Below, piece after piece: positions 45,258 through 55,384 of a stretch of DNA of 64,000 nucleotides (its first letter is position 1; every line of letters starts with the position of its first letter). The position numbers were made by a program, and so were the translations under genes. The notes under the pieces are model-generated. The model saw only the letters and a list, made by a program, of their open reading frames with translations, was not told the DNA's origin and ran no database searches. This DNA is from Cytobacillus sp. NJ13 (lineage in GTDB: Bacteria > Bacillota > Bacilli > Bacillales > Cytobacillaceae): contig JAUCFP010000006.1 in assembly GCA_030348385.1 (NCBI GenBank), positions 4,057,501 through 4,121,500 of the forward strand. Reading direction: 5' to 3'.

Positions 45258-45894
45258 CACACTATTATTTGACTTAGATGGAACATTAATCGACACAAAC
45301 GAATTGATTATTTCCTCGTTTTTGCATACGCTGGGAAAGTATTATCCTGAGAGCTATCAGCGGGAAGATGTTCTCCCATTCATGGGGCCAACCCTGCATG
45401 AAACATTCGAGTCCATCAACCCGGAAAAAGTGGAGGAGATGATCTCGGTTTACCGGGAGTACAATATTAAAAACCACGACGTGCTTGTGAAGGAATTTGC
45501 TGGCGTATTTGAAACGGTTCGGACTTTAAAAGAATCGGGATATAAACTGGGCATTGTTACGACGAAAGTTTCCAATGTAGTTGAAAAGGGCTTAAAGCTG
45601 ACGAATCTTGACCAGTTTTTCGACGTGGTTGTCACGCTCGACCACGTGGATAAGCCAAAGCCCGATCCGGAGCCAATCTTGAAGGCATTGAGCCTGCTGG
45701 ATGCGAAACCTGAAGAAGCAATTATGGTCGGCGATAATTCGCACGATATCGATGGCGGAAAAAATGCAGGCACGAAAACGGCTGGAGTTGCCTGGACAGC
45801 GAAAGGCCGTGAATTCCTCGCGCACTTTGAACCAGATTATATGCTGGACAATATGGCTGACCTGCTCGATATTCTTGAGGCAGAAAACAAATGA
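45247..45894 (+). CDS. ppaX: Pyrophosphatase PpaX (HAD superfamily)
   Basis: PpaX hydrolyses the pyrophosphate formed when HprK dephosphorylates Ser46-P-HPr. The 215-residue HAD protein has motif [10 protein letters not shown], motif II TTK, motif III Lys in DKPKPDPEP and motif [19 protein letters not shown] 45247 with GAAAGGAAG is preferred; 216 residues is the B. subtilis size. It overlaps yvoF by four bases. The hprK neighbourhood supports PpaX over phosphoglycolate phosphatase. Confidence 0.95.
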   Translation: MSINTLLFDLDGTLIDTNELIISSFLHTLGKYYPESYQREDVLPFMGPTLHETFESINPEKVEEMISVYREYNIKNHDVLVKEFAGVFETVRTLKESGYKLGIVTTKVSNVVEKGLKLTNLDQFFDVVVTLDHVDKPKPDPEPILKALSLLDAKPEEAIMVGDNSHDIDGGKNAGTKTAGVAWTAKGREFLAHFEPDYMLDNMADLLDILEAENK

Positions 45895-46442
45895 GAAAAA
45901 CGGAGCGTTTTCCGGTAGAGGGAGGCAATTCTCTCTGGCATGTGTATAAAACGGTTCCGTTCTTGAAGGTGGTCAAAAACTTTATTGTGATCCAGCTTGC
46001 GCGCTACACGCCATTTCTGGGCATGAAAAATTGGCTCTATCGTAATTTCCTGAGAATGAAGGTTGGGGATCAGACATCATTCGCACTCATGGTTATGCTG
46101 GATGTCATGTTCCCTGAAAAAATAAGTGTCGGCCGCAACACGGTCATAGGATACAACACTACGATTCTCGCCCATGAATATCTGATTAAGGAATATCGCC
46201 TCGGCAGGGTTGAAATTGGCAGCGAAGTCATGATTGGCGCCAATTCAACCATTCTTCCCGGCGTCACGATCGGAGATGGTGCGATTGTTTCAGCTGGAAC
46301 GCTTGTCCATAAAGATGTCCCGCCTGGAGCTTTTGTTGGCGGCAATCCGATGCGTGTCATCTATACAAAGGAAGAACTTGCCGCACGCTGGGCGGATGAT
46401 CCAATATATGGTGTAAATAAAGACAAAACTCCGCTTGCTTAG
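45891..46442 (+). CDS. yvoF: YvoF-like hexapeptide-repeat acetyltransferase
   Basis: A 183-residue left-handed beta-helix O-acetyltransferase-like protein with hexapeptide repeats ([50 protein letters not shown]) and the likely catalytic His in AHEYLI. The substrate is unknown. ATG overlaps the ppaX stop (ATGA). A terminator overlaps its 3' end. Confidence 0.9.
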   Translation: MRKTERFPVEGGNSLWHVYKTVPFLKVVKNFIVIQLARYTPFLGMKNWLYRNFLRMKVGDQTSFALMVMLDVMFPEKISVGRNTVIGYNTTILAHEYLIKEYRLGRVEIGSEVMIGANSTILPGVTIGDGAIVSAGTLVHKDVPPGAFVGGNPMRVIYTKEELAARWADDPIYGVNKDKTPLA

Positions 46443-46462
46443 GCTGGCGGGGTTTTTTTATT
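46427..46462 (+). terminator. Terminator of the lgt-yvoF operon
   Basis: AACTCCGC and GCGGGGTT arms, seven Ts; it overlaps the last codons of yvoF. Confidence 0.88.
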
Positions 46463-46562
46463 ATTGTGTGAGATGTTGGATAGATTCCAAAAGATGCTAG
46501 ATGTATTTAGATGAAAGTCTTTAACTTAAATAACCTTTCCAAAATAGTACAAACTATAAGAA

Positions 46563-46815
46563 AGCTCCTTTTTAAAAGGCTGTTTTCGCAAGGTTTGTTG
46601 CTTTTTGTATATTATTTGCTGAGTTGATTGCAGCGGAAGGTGCGAGACTCCTGCGGGAGTATCGGGACAGGTGAGACCCCGCAGACGCGGAGCGTCGAGG
46701 AGGCTCAACGCCCGCCCCGCGGAAAGCGAGCAGCCTGGAGCGGAAATCAACGGACAACATTGATAGGCGAAAAACAACAACTTATACGAAAAGAGCCTTT
46801 TAAATAAAGGGAGTC
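46563..46815. repeat. MITE-like intergenic repeat, copy 2, with long outer arms
   Basis: The core (46623-46751) shares GTTGATT...AATCAAC ends and internal CTCCTGCGGGAGT, GAGACCCCGCAGACGCG and GAGGAGGCTC with copy 1 at 31709-31891. It is flanked by outer arms (46565-46606 and about 46768-46813) that are roughly complementary along more than 40 bases, giving a ~250-base stem-loop. No reading frame encodes a transposase. Confidence 0.8.
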
Positions 46816-46840
46816 TTTTTTATTTTTCTGCTCCTTTTGG

Positions 46841-46868
46841 TTGACGGCAAGGAGTTTGCACGTTAAAC
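46841..46868 (+). promoter_or_regulatory. Probable sigma-A promoter of the his operon
   Basis: TTGACG, 16-base spacer, TAAACT, about 80 bases before hisZ. No T-box or attenuator is visible between it and hisZ. Confidence 0.6.
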
Positions 46869-46944
46869 TACATATAACTTCAATTTGCTACCATATTAGC
46901 GAACTAAAGGATTCGGAATTTTTAAGTCATAGAGGTGAATACTT

Positions 46945-48129
46945 TTGAGCCGATTATTTATGTTTGAAAAGCCGTTAGGCATGAGAGATACATTACCCGA
47001 TTTATATGAAAGAAAGGCATCAGTCCGGTCATCCATCCAGGGGGAAATGAAACGCTGGGGCTATCAGTTTATCGAAACGCCTGCACTCGAATATTACGAA
47101 ACAGTTGGAGCGGCATCAGCAATACTTGATCAGCAGCTGTTCAAGCTGCTTGATCAGCAGGGCCATACCCTCGTGCTGCGTCCAGATATGACAGCGCCGA
47201 TCGCAAGGGTGGCTGCATCCCGTCTTTTAAAAGACGAGCTGCCTATCAGGCTTGCCTATTCTGCCAATGTATACCGCGCCCAGCAGCGGGAGGGGGGCAG
47301 GCCAGCTGAGTTTGAGCAAATCGGTGTTGAATGCATTGGCGACCATACGATCAGTGCGGATGGCGAAGGGATGGCGATGATGATCTCCGCTTTAAAAGAA
47401 GCAGGGCTTCAGAATTTCCAGCTTTCTGCCGGCCACATCGGTTTTGTCCGTGACTTCTTCCAGCAGATTTTAGGAACGGAAGAAAGAGTGGAAAACCTGA
47501 CAAGGTTTTTATATGAGAAAAATTATGTCGGGTACAGGGAACATGTGAAGAGCCTGGCTCTTTCATCCATTGATAAACAAAGGCTTCTCGATTTTCTTAA
47601 ATTAAGAGGCGGGGAAGAAGTCATTGAGATTGCTTATAGCCTTCTGGAAAACGGCACAGGAAAAAAAGCATTAGCCGAGCTCGAACAGCTTTGGGGCATT
47701 ATGCAGGACTACGGCCAGGAAGGCACTGTTAAATTTGATTTAACGCTCGTCAGCCATATGAGCTACTACACGGGCATTCTTTTTGAAGTATATGCAGGAA
47801 ATGTTGGTTTCCCGATCGGAAATGGCGGCCGCTATGATCTGCTGCTCCAAAAGTTCGGAAAAGATACGGGAGCAACCGGCTTTGCCATCAGAATGGACCG
47901 CCTGCTTGAGGCTCTGGAAGACAGCAATGCGGCTGAACCTGTGTACTGCGTTTTATACAGTCCGGAACGCCGCAAAGAGGCATTCGATTTTGCTAAGGAA
48001 GAACGTTCAGCCGGAAAGAAAGTGGTTCTGCAGGATATTAGCGGTGTCAAGGACATCGATGCCTGCACCAGCCAATATGAGGATATTACCTTTTTAGTCG
48101 GAAAAGCTGGAAAGGAGAGTATAAAATGA
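46945..48129 (+). CDS. hisZ: ATP phosphoribosyltransferase regulatory subunit HisZ
   Basis: HisZ is a HisRS-like protein without tRNA charging that forms the active hetero-octamer with short HisG. The 394-residue protein has class II synthetase motifs ([45 protein letters not shown]) and histidyl-type [11 protein letters not shown] 46945 follows AGAGGTG. The presence of a 214-residue HisG next to it is the expected pairing. First gene of the operon; it overlaps hisG by four bases. Confidence 0.96.
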   Translation: MSRLFMFEKPLGMRDTLPDLYERKASVRSSIQGEMKRWGYQFIETPALEYYETVGAASAILDQQLFKLLDQQGHTLVLRPDMTAPIARVAASRLLKDELPIRLAYSANVYRAQQREGGRPAEFEQIGVECIGDHTISADGEGMAMMISALKEAGLQNFQLSAGHIGFVRDFFQQILGTEERVENLTRFLYEKNYVGYREHVKSLALSSIDKQRLLDFLKLRGGEEVIEIAYSLLENGTGKKALAELEQLWGIMQDYGQEGTVKFDLTLVSHMSYYTGILFEVYAGNVGFPIGNGGRYDLLLQKFGKDTGATGFAIRMDRLLEALEDSNAAEPVYCVLYSPERRKEAFDFAKEERSAGKKVVLQDISGVKDIDACTSQYEDITFLVGKAGKESIK

Positions 48130-48770
48130 GTGAAGTTTTAACGATTGCGATGCCAAAGGGGCGCATTTTTGAAGAAGCGGCTGAATTGCTCCGCCAGGCA
48201 GGCTTTCAATTACCGCCGGAATTTGATGATTCACGTAAATTGATTATAGATGTACCGGAAGAGAATTTCCGCTTTATCCTTGCAAAGCCGATGGATGTGC
48301 CAACCTATGTAGAGCATGGTGTAGCAGACCTTGGGATTGCCGGGAAAGACGTAATGCTTGAAGAAGAGCGAGATGTTTACGAGCTTCTTGATTTAAAGAT
48401 CAGCGCCTGCTATCTCGCGGTTGCAGGACTGCCAAATACCAGGCTGAACGATGTGGCTCCTAAAATTGCTACAAAGTATCCGCAGATTGCTGCAGCGTAT
48501 TTCCGCGAGCAGGGGGAGCAGGTGGAGATCATTAAATTGAATGGATCTATAGAGCTTGCGCCTATGATTGGGCTAGCGGACCGAATCGTAGATATCGTAT
48601 CAACCGGCCGAACGCTTAAAGAAAACGGGCTTGTTGAATACGAAACCATCGTTGGCATCACTTCAAGATTAATTGTCAATCCTGTCAGCTACCGCATGAA
48701 GGATGAACGCATAAGTGAACTCGTTGAACGTCTTACGGAAGTAATAGCTGGAGAAGAAATTCGTTCTTAA
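48126..48770 (+). CDS. hisG: ATP phosphoribosyltransferase catalytic subunit, short form
   Basis: HisG joins ATP and PRPP in the first step of histidine synthesis. At 214 residues it lacks the C-terminal ACT-like regulatory domain of long HisG and so needs His[27 protein letters not shown] and the PRPP loop [15 protein letters not shown] are present. ATG overlaps the hisZ stop. Confidence 0.98.
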   Translation: MSEVLTIAMPKGRIFEEAAELLRQAGFQLPPEFDDSRKLIIDVPEENFRFILAKPMDVPTYVEHGVADLGIAGKDVMLEEERDVYELLDLKISACYLAVAGLPNTRLNDVAPKIATKYPQIAAAYFREQGEQVEIIKLNGSIELAPMIGLADRIVDIVSTGRTLKENGLVEYETIVGITSRLIVNPVSYRMKDERISELVERLTEVIAGEEIRS

Positions 48771-48785
48771 AGGATGTAGAGGTCT

Positions 48786-50057
48786 ATGAAAATTTTAAAA
48801 GTAAATGACCAGATTTCAATTAAACGTTCTGTTGATAACGGAACAGAAGAACAGCGGGCGATTGTAAAAGATATTATTGAATCAGTCCGCCAAAACGGAG
48901 ATCAGGCATTAAAAGAATACACAGAAAAATTTGATGGCATTTCCCTGGATGAATTCAAGGTATCGCAGGCTGAAATAGAAGAAGCTTTGAGTAAAGTGGA
49001 TGTAAAAATCCTTGAGATCATTAAAGAAGCTGCTGAAAACATCCGGTCTTTTCATGAAAAGCAGCTGCGTCCTTCCTGGATGACAACAGAAGAAAACGGC
49101 ACAGTGCTTGGCCAAAAGATCACACCGCTTGATTCAGTCGGCCTGTATGTCCCAGGCGGTACGGCTGCCTATCCATCATCAGTTCTTATGAATGTGATCC
49201 CGGCAAAGGTTGCGGGCGTGAAACGGATTGTCATCACCTCTCCTCCTGATAAAAAGACTGGAAAGCTGCCTCCTGCGGTCCTTGCTGCGGCCCAAATCGC
49301 AGGGGCAGAAGAAATCTATAAAACGGGCGGTGCCCAGGCAATTGCAGCTCTGGCATATGGAACGGAAACGATAGCCCCTGTTGATAAAATTACAGGTCCC
49401 GGAAATATCTTTGTGGCACTTGCAAAGCGTGAAGTTTTTGGGGATGTCGATATAGATATGATCGCAGGCCCCAGTGAGATTGCCATTTTAGCAGATGATA
49501 CGGCACACGCAGATGAAGTGGCGGCAGATCTGTTATCACAGGCAGAACACGACCCGATGGCAAGTGCAGTCCTTGTGACACCATCATCCGCACTTGCGGA
49601 ACAGGTCTCAAGCGAAGTGGACCGCCAGCTGGCTGAGCTGCCAAGGCAGCAAATTGCTTCTCAATCAATTGAAAACTATGGTGCTGTCTATGTGGCGGAA
49701 AACATGGATGAAGCTATTGAAACGGTGAATAGTCTGGCTCCTGAACATCTGGAGATTTTAACGGAGAATCCGATGGAGCTTCTCGGACGGATCCGTCACG
49801 CCGGAGCAATCTTCCTCGGGAGATATAGCCCTGAACCGGTCGGCGACTATTTTGCCGGCCCGAACCACGTCCTGCCGACAAACGGAACGGCCCGTTTTTC
49901 AAGCCCGCTTAATGTAGAAGATTTTCAAAAGAAATCAAGCATTCTTTTATACAGTGAAAAAGCATTAAAGGATAATGGCGAAAAAATTGCGGCCTTTGCG
50001 CGTCTGGAGGGTCTTGAAGCCCATGCCAGATCCATTGAGACAAGACTAAGAAAATAA
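48786..50057 (+). CDS. hisD: Histidinol dehydrogenase
   Basis: HisD oxidises L-histidinol to histidine in two NAD-dependent steps. The 423-residue protein carries [16 protein letters not shown], the signature [15 protein letters not shown], zinc ligands in [10 protein letters not shown] and the C-terminal [24 protein letters not shown] precedes ATG 48786. Confidence 0.98.
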   Translation: MKILKVNDQISIKRSVDNGTEEQRAIVKDIIESVRQNGDQALKEYTEKFDGISLDEFKVSQAEIEEALSKVDVKILEIIKEAAENIRSFHEKQLRPSWMTTEENGTVLGQKITPLDSVGLYVPGGTAAYPSSVLMNVIPAKVAGVKRIVITSPPDKKTGKLPPAVLAAAQIAGAEEIYKTGGAQAIAALAYGTETIAPVDKITGPGNIFVALAKREVFGDVDIDMIAGPSEIAILADDTAHADEVAADLLSQAEHDPMASAVLVTPSSALAEQVSSEVDRQLAELPRQQIASQSIENYGAVYVAENMDEAIETVNSLAPEHLEILTENPMELLGRIRHAGAIFLGRYSPEPVGDYFAGPNHVLPTNGTARFSSPLNVEDFQKKSSILLYSEKALKDNGEKIAAFARLEGLEAHARSIETRLRK

Positions 50058-50072
50058 GCTGGAGGAATAATC

Positions 50073-50660
50073 ATGGCCAGAACTGCAGAAATTTCACGTA
50101 AAACCAATGAAACAAATATCACGCTATCCTTAAATATAGACGGCGAAGGCAAAAGCGATCTGGAAACAGGTGTGCCTTTTATGACCCATATGCTTGACCT
50201 GTTCGCCAAGCACGGACAATTTGACTTGAACATCGTTGCAAATGGCGATACAGACGTGGATGATCACCACACAACAGAGGACATTGGCATCTGCTTAGGC
50301 CAGGTGCTGAAGGACGCTTTAGGCGATAAGAAAGGCATTAAGCGCTATGGAAATGCTTTCGTTCCGATGGACGAAGCATTGGCTCAAGTTACAGTTGACC
50401 TCAGCAACCGCCCTCACTTGGAGATGCGTGCCGAGTTCCCGAGCCAAAAAGTCGGTACATTTGATACCGAGCTTGTTCATGAATTCCTTTGGAAGCTTGC
50501 GCTTGAAGCGAGAATGAACCTGCATGTCATCGTTCACTATGGACAGAATACACACCACATTATCGAAGCGATTTTCAAGGCACTCGCTCGTGCGCTTGAT
50601 GAGGCAACAACGATTGACCCAAGGATTAAGGGAGTTCCATCAACGAAAGGGATGTTGTAA
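50073..50660 (+). CDS. hisB: Imidazoleglycerol-phosphate dehydratase
   Basis: A 195-residue monofunctional HisB dehydratase. Manganese-binding HDD-type motifs [16 protein letters not shown] and [20 protein letters not shown] are intact. GGAGG precedes ATG 50073, and the stop codon is immediately followed by the hisH start. Confidence 0.98.
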   Translation: MARTAEISRKTNETNITLSLNIDGEGKSDLETGVPFMTHMLDLFAKHGQFDLNIVANGDTDVDDHHTTEDIGICLGQVLKDALGDKKGIKRYGNAFVPMDEALAQVTVDLSNRPHLEMRAEFPSQKVGTFDTELVHEFLWKLALEARMNLHVIVHYGQNTHHIIEAIFKALARALDEATTIDPRIKGVPSTKGML

Positions 50661-51299
50661 ATGATCGGCATCATCGATTACGGAATGGGGAATTTGTTCA
50701 GCGTCAGTAAAGCGCTTGAAAGGTTGGAGGTTCCTTATTTCCTTTCTGAAAATAAGGAGGAGCTCCTGAAAGCAGACGCCTTGATTCTGCCGGGTGTCGG
50801 CTCTTTCAAAGATGCCATGACCATCTTAAATTCTACAGGTCTGGCAGATCTGGTAAAGGAGTTTGCTGATACAGGCAAGCCGCTCCTTGGCATTTGCCTT
50901 GGCATGCAGCTTTTATTTGAAGACAGCGAAGAGAATGGCATGACGGAAGGCCTGCAGCTTCTCCCTGGCCATGTGAGGCGTTTTCCCGGTGCAACAGCAG
51001 AAGGCGAAACGTACAAAGTTCCGCATATGGGCTGGAACCGTCTTGAATTCTTACGGGATTCGCCGATTTTAAAAGGTCTTGATGAAGATTATGTCTATTT
51101 CGTCCACTCTTACTTTGCAGATACAGATGATAAAGAAGTAGTTATCAGCAGAAGTATGTATGATGTAGAAGTGCCGGCGGTTGTCGGAAGGGGCAATGTG
51201 TTCGGCATGCAGTTCCACCCTGAAAAAAGCAGTTCGCTCGGCATGGCGCTTTTACGCAATTTTACCGAGCTGGTTGAAGAAAGGATGTCTGTGAAATGA
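50661..51299 (+). CDS. hisH: Imidazole glycerol phosphate synthase glutaminase subunit HisH
   Basis: HisH supplies ammonia from glutamine to HisF. The 212-residue class I amidotransferase has the nucleophile Cys in [13 protein letters not shown] and His/Glu in [10 protein letters not shown]. It begins directly after the hisB stop and overlaps hisA by four bases. Confidence 0.98.
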   Translation: MIGIIDYGMGNLFSVSKALERLEVPYFLSENKEELLKADALILPGVGSFKDAMTILNSTGLADLVKEFADTGKPLLGICLGMQLLFEDSEENGMTEGLQLLPGHVRRFPGATAEGETYKVPHMGWNRLEFLRDSPILKGLDEDYVYFVHSYFADTDDKEVVISRSMYDVEVPAVVGRGNVFGMQFHPEKSSSLGMALLRNFTELVEERMSVK

Positions 51300-52033
51300 G
51301 TTTTACTATCTATCCGGCAATCGATATGAGAGGCGGCAAATGCGTCCGGCTGCTGCAGGGGGATTACGATAAGGAAACGGTGTATGGCGACTCTCCATTT
51401 GATATGGCCAAAAAGTTTGCTGATGAAGGAGCAGACTGGATTCATATGGTAGACCTTGACGGGGCAAAGGATGGGAAGCGTGTTAATGATCAGTATGTCA
51501 TCCAGGCTGCACGCGAACTTGGCGCCTCCGTCCAGATCGGCGGGGGAATCCGTACGGAAGAAGACATCCTGCATTACCTGGATAATGGCGTAACACGCGT
51601 AATCATTGGAAGCATCGCCGTCTCCAATCCTGAGTTTGCTATTGAAATGATCCGCAAATACGGCAAAGCAATAGCGGTAGGGCTTGATGCGAAAAATGGC
51701 TATGTGGCTACACATGGCTGGCTGGAAACGTCTGAAGTGAAGGCAGTTGACTTAGGCAGGCGATTTGCCGACGCAGGTGCGGAAACATTTATTTTTACAG
51801 ATATCGCAACAGATGGAATGCTATCGGGGCCAAATATTGAAGCGGTTCGTCTCCTTGCAGGGGAAACCGGGAAAAATGTCATTGCATCTGGCGGTGTCAG
51901 CGGTCTGGCTGATTTAGCGAAGCTCAGGGAGCATACTTCTGAAGGCGTTGCTGGCGCCATCGTCGGAAAGGCCATTTATGAAGGACGGTTTACCGTAGCG
52001 GAAGCTCTGAAAGAGGTGAAGGAATCATGCTGA
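51296..52033 (+). CDS. hisA: ProFAR isomerase HisA
   Basis: A 245-residue TIM-barrel isomerase of the BBM II pathway step. N-terminal [19 protein letters not shown] has the catalytic Asp8, and [13 protein letters not shown] has the second catalytic Asp. It overlaps both hisH (ATGA) and hisF. Confidence 0.98.
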   Translation: MSFTIYPAIDMRGGKCVRLLQGDYDKETVYGDSPFDMAKKFADEGADWIHMVDLDGAKDGKRVNDQYVIQAARELGASVQIGGGIRTEEDILHYLDNGVTRVIIGSIAVSNPEFAIEMIRKYGKAIAVGLDAKNGYVATHGWLETSEVKAVDLGRRFADAGAETFIFTDIATDGMLSGPNIEAVRLLAGETGKNVIASGGVSGLADLAKLREHTSEGVAGAIVGKAIYEGRFTVAEALKEVKESC

Positions 52034-52785
52034 CGAAACGCATCGTTCCCTGTCTGGATGTAAAAGACGGCCGTGTGGTAAAAGGGGTGCAATTCGTGCA
52101 GCTGCGTGATGCCGGAGACCCGGTTGAGCTTGCCCGCTTTTATGATGGGCAGGGAGCTGACGAGCTGGTCTTCCTCGATATCTCCGCTTCACATGAAGGA
52201 CGGAAAACAATGGTTGAGGTTGTTAAGGCTGTTGCGTCTGAGCTGGCCATTCCATTTACAGTGGGCGGCGGGATTAACGCGCTGGAAGATATGAAACGAA
52301 TATTGCGAGCTGGGGCTGATAAGGTTTCTCTCAATACAGCTGCCGTAAACAATCCTGATTTAATTACAGAAGGGGCAAATTTCTTCGGATCACAGTGCAT
52401 CGTTGTTGCGATTGATGCAAAATACGATGAAAAGCTTGGTTCCTGGCGCGTGTACACACATGGCGGACGGACACCGACTGATCTTGAGGTCATTGCTTGG
52501 GCGCGTGAAGCGGCGGAGCGCGGGGCTGGAGAAATCTTACTGACTAGCATGGACTCTGACGGGGAGAAAAAAGGCTTCGATATCAAGCTGACAAAAGCAG
52601 TCAGCGAGGCGGTTTCGATTCCGGTTATTGCTTCAGGCGGTGCCGGAAATGCTGATCATTTTGCTGAAGCATTTATCGATGGAAAAGCGGATGCCGCATT
52701 GGCTGCATCGATTTTTCACTATAAAGAAACGTCTGTTGCAGAAGTGAAGTCTTATATTGAGGAAAAAGGGGTGGTTGTCCGATGA
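52027..52785 (+). CDS. hisF: Imidazole glycerol phosphate synthase cyclase subunit HisF
   Basis: A 252-residue TIM-barrel cyclase that pairs with His[20 protein letters not shown] with catalytic Asp11 and [15 protein letters not shown] with Asp130 are present. It overlaps hisA by seven bases and hisI by four. Confidence 0.98.
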   Translation: MLTKRIVPCLDVKDGRVVKGVQFVQLRDAGDPVELARFYDGQGADELVFLDISASHEGRKTMVEVVKAVASELAIPFTVGGGINALEDMKRILRAGADKVSLNTAAVNNPDLITEGANFFGSQCIVVAIDAKYDEKLGSWRVYTHGGRTPTDLEVIAWAREAAERGAGEILLTSMDSDGEKKGFDIKLTKAVSEAVSIPVIASGGAGNADHFAEAFIDGKADAALAASIFHYKETSVAEVKSYIEEKGVVVR

Positions 52786-53426
52786 ATATGGAGAGTGTAA
52801 AGTTCGATGAAAAGGGACTGATCCCTGCAGTAGTGCAAGATGCGAAAACAAAAGAAGTATTAACGTTAGCTTATATGAATCGGGAATCCCTTTTAAAATC
52901 AGCGGAAACAGGAGAGACCTGGTTTTTCAGCCGTTCCCGCAATGAGCTCTGGCACAAAGGGGCAACAAGCGGAAACACACAGAAAATTGTTGAAATGAAG
53001 CTTGACTGTGACCAGGATGCCATTGTGGTTCTGGTTGAACCAGCTGGACCAGCCTGTCACAATGGAACAATCAGCTGTTTTGAGGAAAGAGTATACGGGG
53101 AAGAATCAGGCGGCTTATCTGACTATGAAATCCTTTTTACACTTGAAAAGGTCATTGAAAAACGCGAAAAAACACGCCCTGAAGGAGCATACACGACGTA
53201 TCTTTTTGATAAAGGCGTGGATAAAATCCTGAAGAAGGTCGGCGAAGAATCCGCAGAAGTCATCATCGCTGCGAAAAACCGTGATAAGGACGAACTGAAA
53301 TGGGAAGCGGCCGACCTGATTTACCATTTGATGGTGCTGCTGCGGGAGCAGGAACTGCCTTTTAGCGAAGTCTTGAAGGTGCTTAATAAACGGCATGAAA
53401 AGAAAAATGAACCGGCCTCCGAATAG
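52782..53426 (+). CDS. hisI: Bifunctional PR-AMP cyclohydrolase / PR-ATP pyrophosphatase (HisIE)
   Basis: A 214-residue fusion: the cyclohydrolase domain (1-115) with [18 protein letters not shown] and metal ligands in [14 protein letters not shown], then the MazG-like pyrophosphohydrolase domain (about 118-205) with [15 protein letters not shown]. It catalyses steps two and three of histidine synthesis. Last gene of the operon, ending inside a terminator. Confidence 0.97.
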   Translation: MNMESVKFDEKGLIPAVVQDAKTKEVLTLAYMNRESLLKSAETGETWFFSRSRNELWHKGATSGNTQKIVEMKLDCDQDAIVVLVEPAGPACHNGTISCFEERVYGEESGGLSDYEILFTLEKVIEKREKTRPEGAYTTYLFDKGVDKILKKVGEESAEVIIAAKNRDKDELKWEAADLIYHLMVLLREQELPFSEVLKVLNKRHEKKNEPASE

Positions 53427-53443
53427 GGAGGGCGGTTTTTTTA
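53409..53443. terminator. Terminator of the his operon
   Basis: ACCGGCCTCC and GGAGGGCGGT arms, then seven Ts. It may also serve the convergent dehydrogenase operon. Confidence 0.9.
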
Positions 53444-53472
53444 CGAAAATTTGCTTGTGGATCATTATCATT

Positions 53473-54711
53473 TTATCCTATCTCCTGTAAAGAATCCTGT
53501 TCTTTCCCATAAAGATCGTCCCAAAGCTCATAAATTTTCCTCCGGCCGTTTGCAATTTCAGGGTTGAATTGGATGGCAGCGTTTTGACGGACAGTATGAA
53601 CGTTTTTCAATGCCTGTTCAAGCTTCTTGTTAATGTCAGTGCTGCCTTTTCCGGCGTGTTTAGCAATCGAAATCCCTGCTGTTGTTCCTTGGGCCATGGC
53701 GATTTTTCCGCTTTCGATTCCAGTGATATTCCCGGCAACAAATAATCCTTCGAGCGGAGTTTCCATTTTTTCAGAATGATGCGGAACATGTCCCCCAAGT
53801 TCTGGAACGTATTGGAATGGGCAGCCGGCAACTGCTGTAAGCTCTGCTAACGGATACAAGCCCCCTGCGATACACACGAAATCGGCTTCGTAAATTTTTT
53901 CCGTACCTTTGATCACGTTCCCATTCGCATCAATTTCTGCAGTGAGGACGCCTTCTACCTGATCCTTTCCAAGAATTTCAAGTGCTGCTTTTCTAAGCTG
54001 CAATGGTGTTCCATTCACCTTAACGCCGCTTTTAGGGTAAAATTTCATTCCTAATTTGCGGAATCCTTTATTTTTCATAAAGCGACTGCCGAAACGCAAG
54101 ATTGGTGACGGGGCAAGATGGGCCGCATTTAGAAGTGACTTCAAGACTTCCTCTGGTTCTCCGGCATTTTGGCTAAGCGGACTCTTTTCTGGCAGCACAA
54201 TATGTTCCACATTAATTCCGGCTAATTGGAGCTCGTTTAAAATTGCAAATGCTAGAATGTTAGCACCAATGATTATGCCTTTTTTGCCAACCTCGACACG
54301 ATGAACATTAGTCATGACCTGTGCAGCCCCGATGGACATAACACCTGGAAGAGTCCAGCCTGGCACAGGAATTGGGAACTCAGCTGCACCAGTTGCTACC
54401 AGCACATAAGGAGCTATCAGTGTTCCTATATTAGTATGAACATTCCAGCAATCCTTATCTTTTTCAAGGTTATATACAGAAACGCCGCAACGGATGTCTA
54501 CTGATAGTTTCTGTGCTTCGTTGTGCAGACGAGTTGATTCTTCTATTCCATTCCACCATTCTCCAGACGGTTCCTGGTGCAATTGGCCGATTAATCTTCC
54601 GCCTGGCCTAACAAATTCATCAATGACGGTTACTTTTAAGCCATATTCAGCACAGGTTATGGCACCAGCTAAACCTGCTGGTCCAGCTCCAATTACGATT
54701 ACATCTATCAT
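53473..54711 (-). CDS. D-hydroxyproline dehydrogenase FAD/NAD(P)-binding subunit (HcnB/OoxA-like)
   Basis: A 412-residue two-dinucleotide-fold flavoprotein. It has the N-terminal FAD motif VIVIGAGPAGLAGAITCAEY, the second nucleotide motif GKKGIIIGANILAFAILNEL, and EGLFVAGNITGIESGKIAMA near the C-terminus. Homologous subunits occur in opine and nopaline oxidases, hydrogen cyanide synthase and multi-subunit D-hydroxyproline dehydrogenases, where they transfer electrons from a DadA-like subunit. Here the partners are the two small 2Fe-2S proteins upstream and the DadA-like protein at 57212-58387. It overlaps the upstream gene by four bases (ATGA). Confidence 0.85.
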   Translation of the reverse strand: MIDVIVIGAGPAGLAGAITCAEYGLKVTVIDEFVRPGGRLIGQLHQEPSGEWWNGIEESTRLHNEAQKLSVDIRCGVSVYNLEKDKDCWNVHTNIGTLIAPYVLVATGAAEFPIPVPGWTLPGVMSIGAAQVMTNVHRVEVGKKGIIIGANILAFAILNELQLAGINVEHIVLPEKSPLSQNAGEPEEVLKSLLNAAHLAPSPILRFGSRFMKNKGFRKLGMKFYPKSGVKVNGTPLQLRKAALEILGKDQVEGVLTAEIDANGNVIKGTEKIYEADFVCIAGGLYPLAELTAVAGCPFQYVPELGGHVPHHSEKMETPLEGLFVAGNITGIESGKIAMAQGTTAGISIAKHAGKGSTDINKKLEQALKNVHTVRQNAAIQFNPEIANGRRKIYELWDDLYGKEQDSLQEIG

Positions 54712-55040
54712 TGATTCTCCACCATCCTTTTAACTATATTAGGATGATGTTTTCCTCTTTCAACAACCATATTTTCCTTCACAACAGTTAAACAAGCTCT
54801 TATATTGGCCTGCCCATTAACATTTACACGGCATTCCATACAGTGGCCGATATTGCAATAAAACCCTCTTGGTGTTCCACTTTCCTCATGAACACGCAGT
54901 GTTCTCACCCCGTTTGCCAGCAGAGCTGCCGCGATTGTTTCATTTTCATGTGCTTCATATTCTTTTCCATCAAATGTGAATGCAATCTTTTTTCTATCAT
55001 CTAATTTTCCTAAAACCGGATGATCTATAATTCTAGTCAT
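54708..55040 (-). CDS. 2Fe-2S ferredoxin-like dehydrogenase subunit (HcnA-like)
   Basis: A 110-residue plant-type 2Fe-2S protein. The cluster ligands are in GFYCNIGHCMECRVNVNG and the later ACLT cysteine. It corresponds to the small HcnA-type electron-transfer subunit of hydroxyproline or opine dehydrogenases. The ATG at 55040 has AGGTG six bases upstream and is preferred to the GTG at 55049. It overlaps the preceding gene by eight bases. Confidence 0.85.
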   Translation of the reverse strand: MTRIIDHPVLGKLDDRKKIAFTFDGKEYEAHENETIAAALLANGVRTLRVHEESGTPRGFYCNIGHCMECRVNVNGQANIRACLTVVKENMVVERGKHHPNIVKRMVENQ

Positions 55041-55308
55041 TATTATCACCTACCGTTCCAAAAGTTACAGGGCGAATTGGAGGCTGATATTTTAATGGGA
55101 TTTCACCTTCTCCTGTATTAGGTACGATACTTTCAATAATCCGATCGACCATGACTCTGCATGTGCGTCCTCCACAAAAACCCATTCCAGCCCTTGTTCT
55201 AAGTTTCAGTTCCCTGGATGTACATTGATGTTCTTTTGCTGTTGCGAAAACCTGCCCATAGGTAACCTCTTCACAACGACATATCACAAGTGCTTCATTG
55301 TTATTCAT
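55033..55308 (-). CDS. BFD-like [2Fe-2S] dehydrogenase subunit
   Basis: A 91-residue bacterioferritin-associated-ferredoxin-like domain with cysteines in ICRCEEVTYG and FCGGRTCR (C-x-C and C-x4-C). In related enzymes this domain is either fused to the FAD subunit or separate, as here. AAAAGGAGG precedes ATG 55308. First gene of the minus-strand operon, transcribed from a sigma-54 promoter at 55346-55363. Confidence 0.85.
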   Translation of the reverse strand: MNNNEALVICRCEEVTYGQVFATAKEHQCTSRELKLRTRAGMGFCGGRTCRVMVDRIIESIVPNTGEGEIPLKYQPPIRPVTFGTVGDNND

Positions 55309-55345
55309 TTGGAAATCCTCCTTTTCAGTTATATGTAAAAATATT

Positions 55346-55363
55346 ATGCAAAAATCGTACCAA
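55346..55363 (-). promoter_or_regulatory. Sigma-54 promoter of the dehydrogenase subunit operon
   Basis: On the minus strand TTGGTACGATTTTTGCAT: GG and GC are separated by ten bases, as required, and the element lies 38 bases before the ATG. Confidence 0.82.
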
Positions 55364-55384
55364 CTTTGAATCCTGTATTTTAAG

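Noticed and set aside
46869..46944. Possible T-box or histidine leader ahead of hisZ
   Set aside because: No T-box core, no anti-terminator/terminator pair and no His-rich leader frame between the promoter and hisZ.
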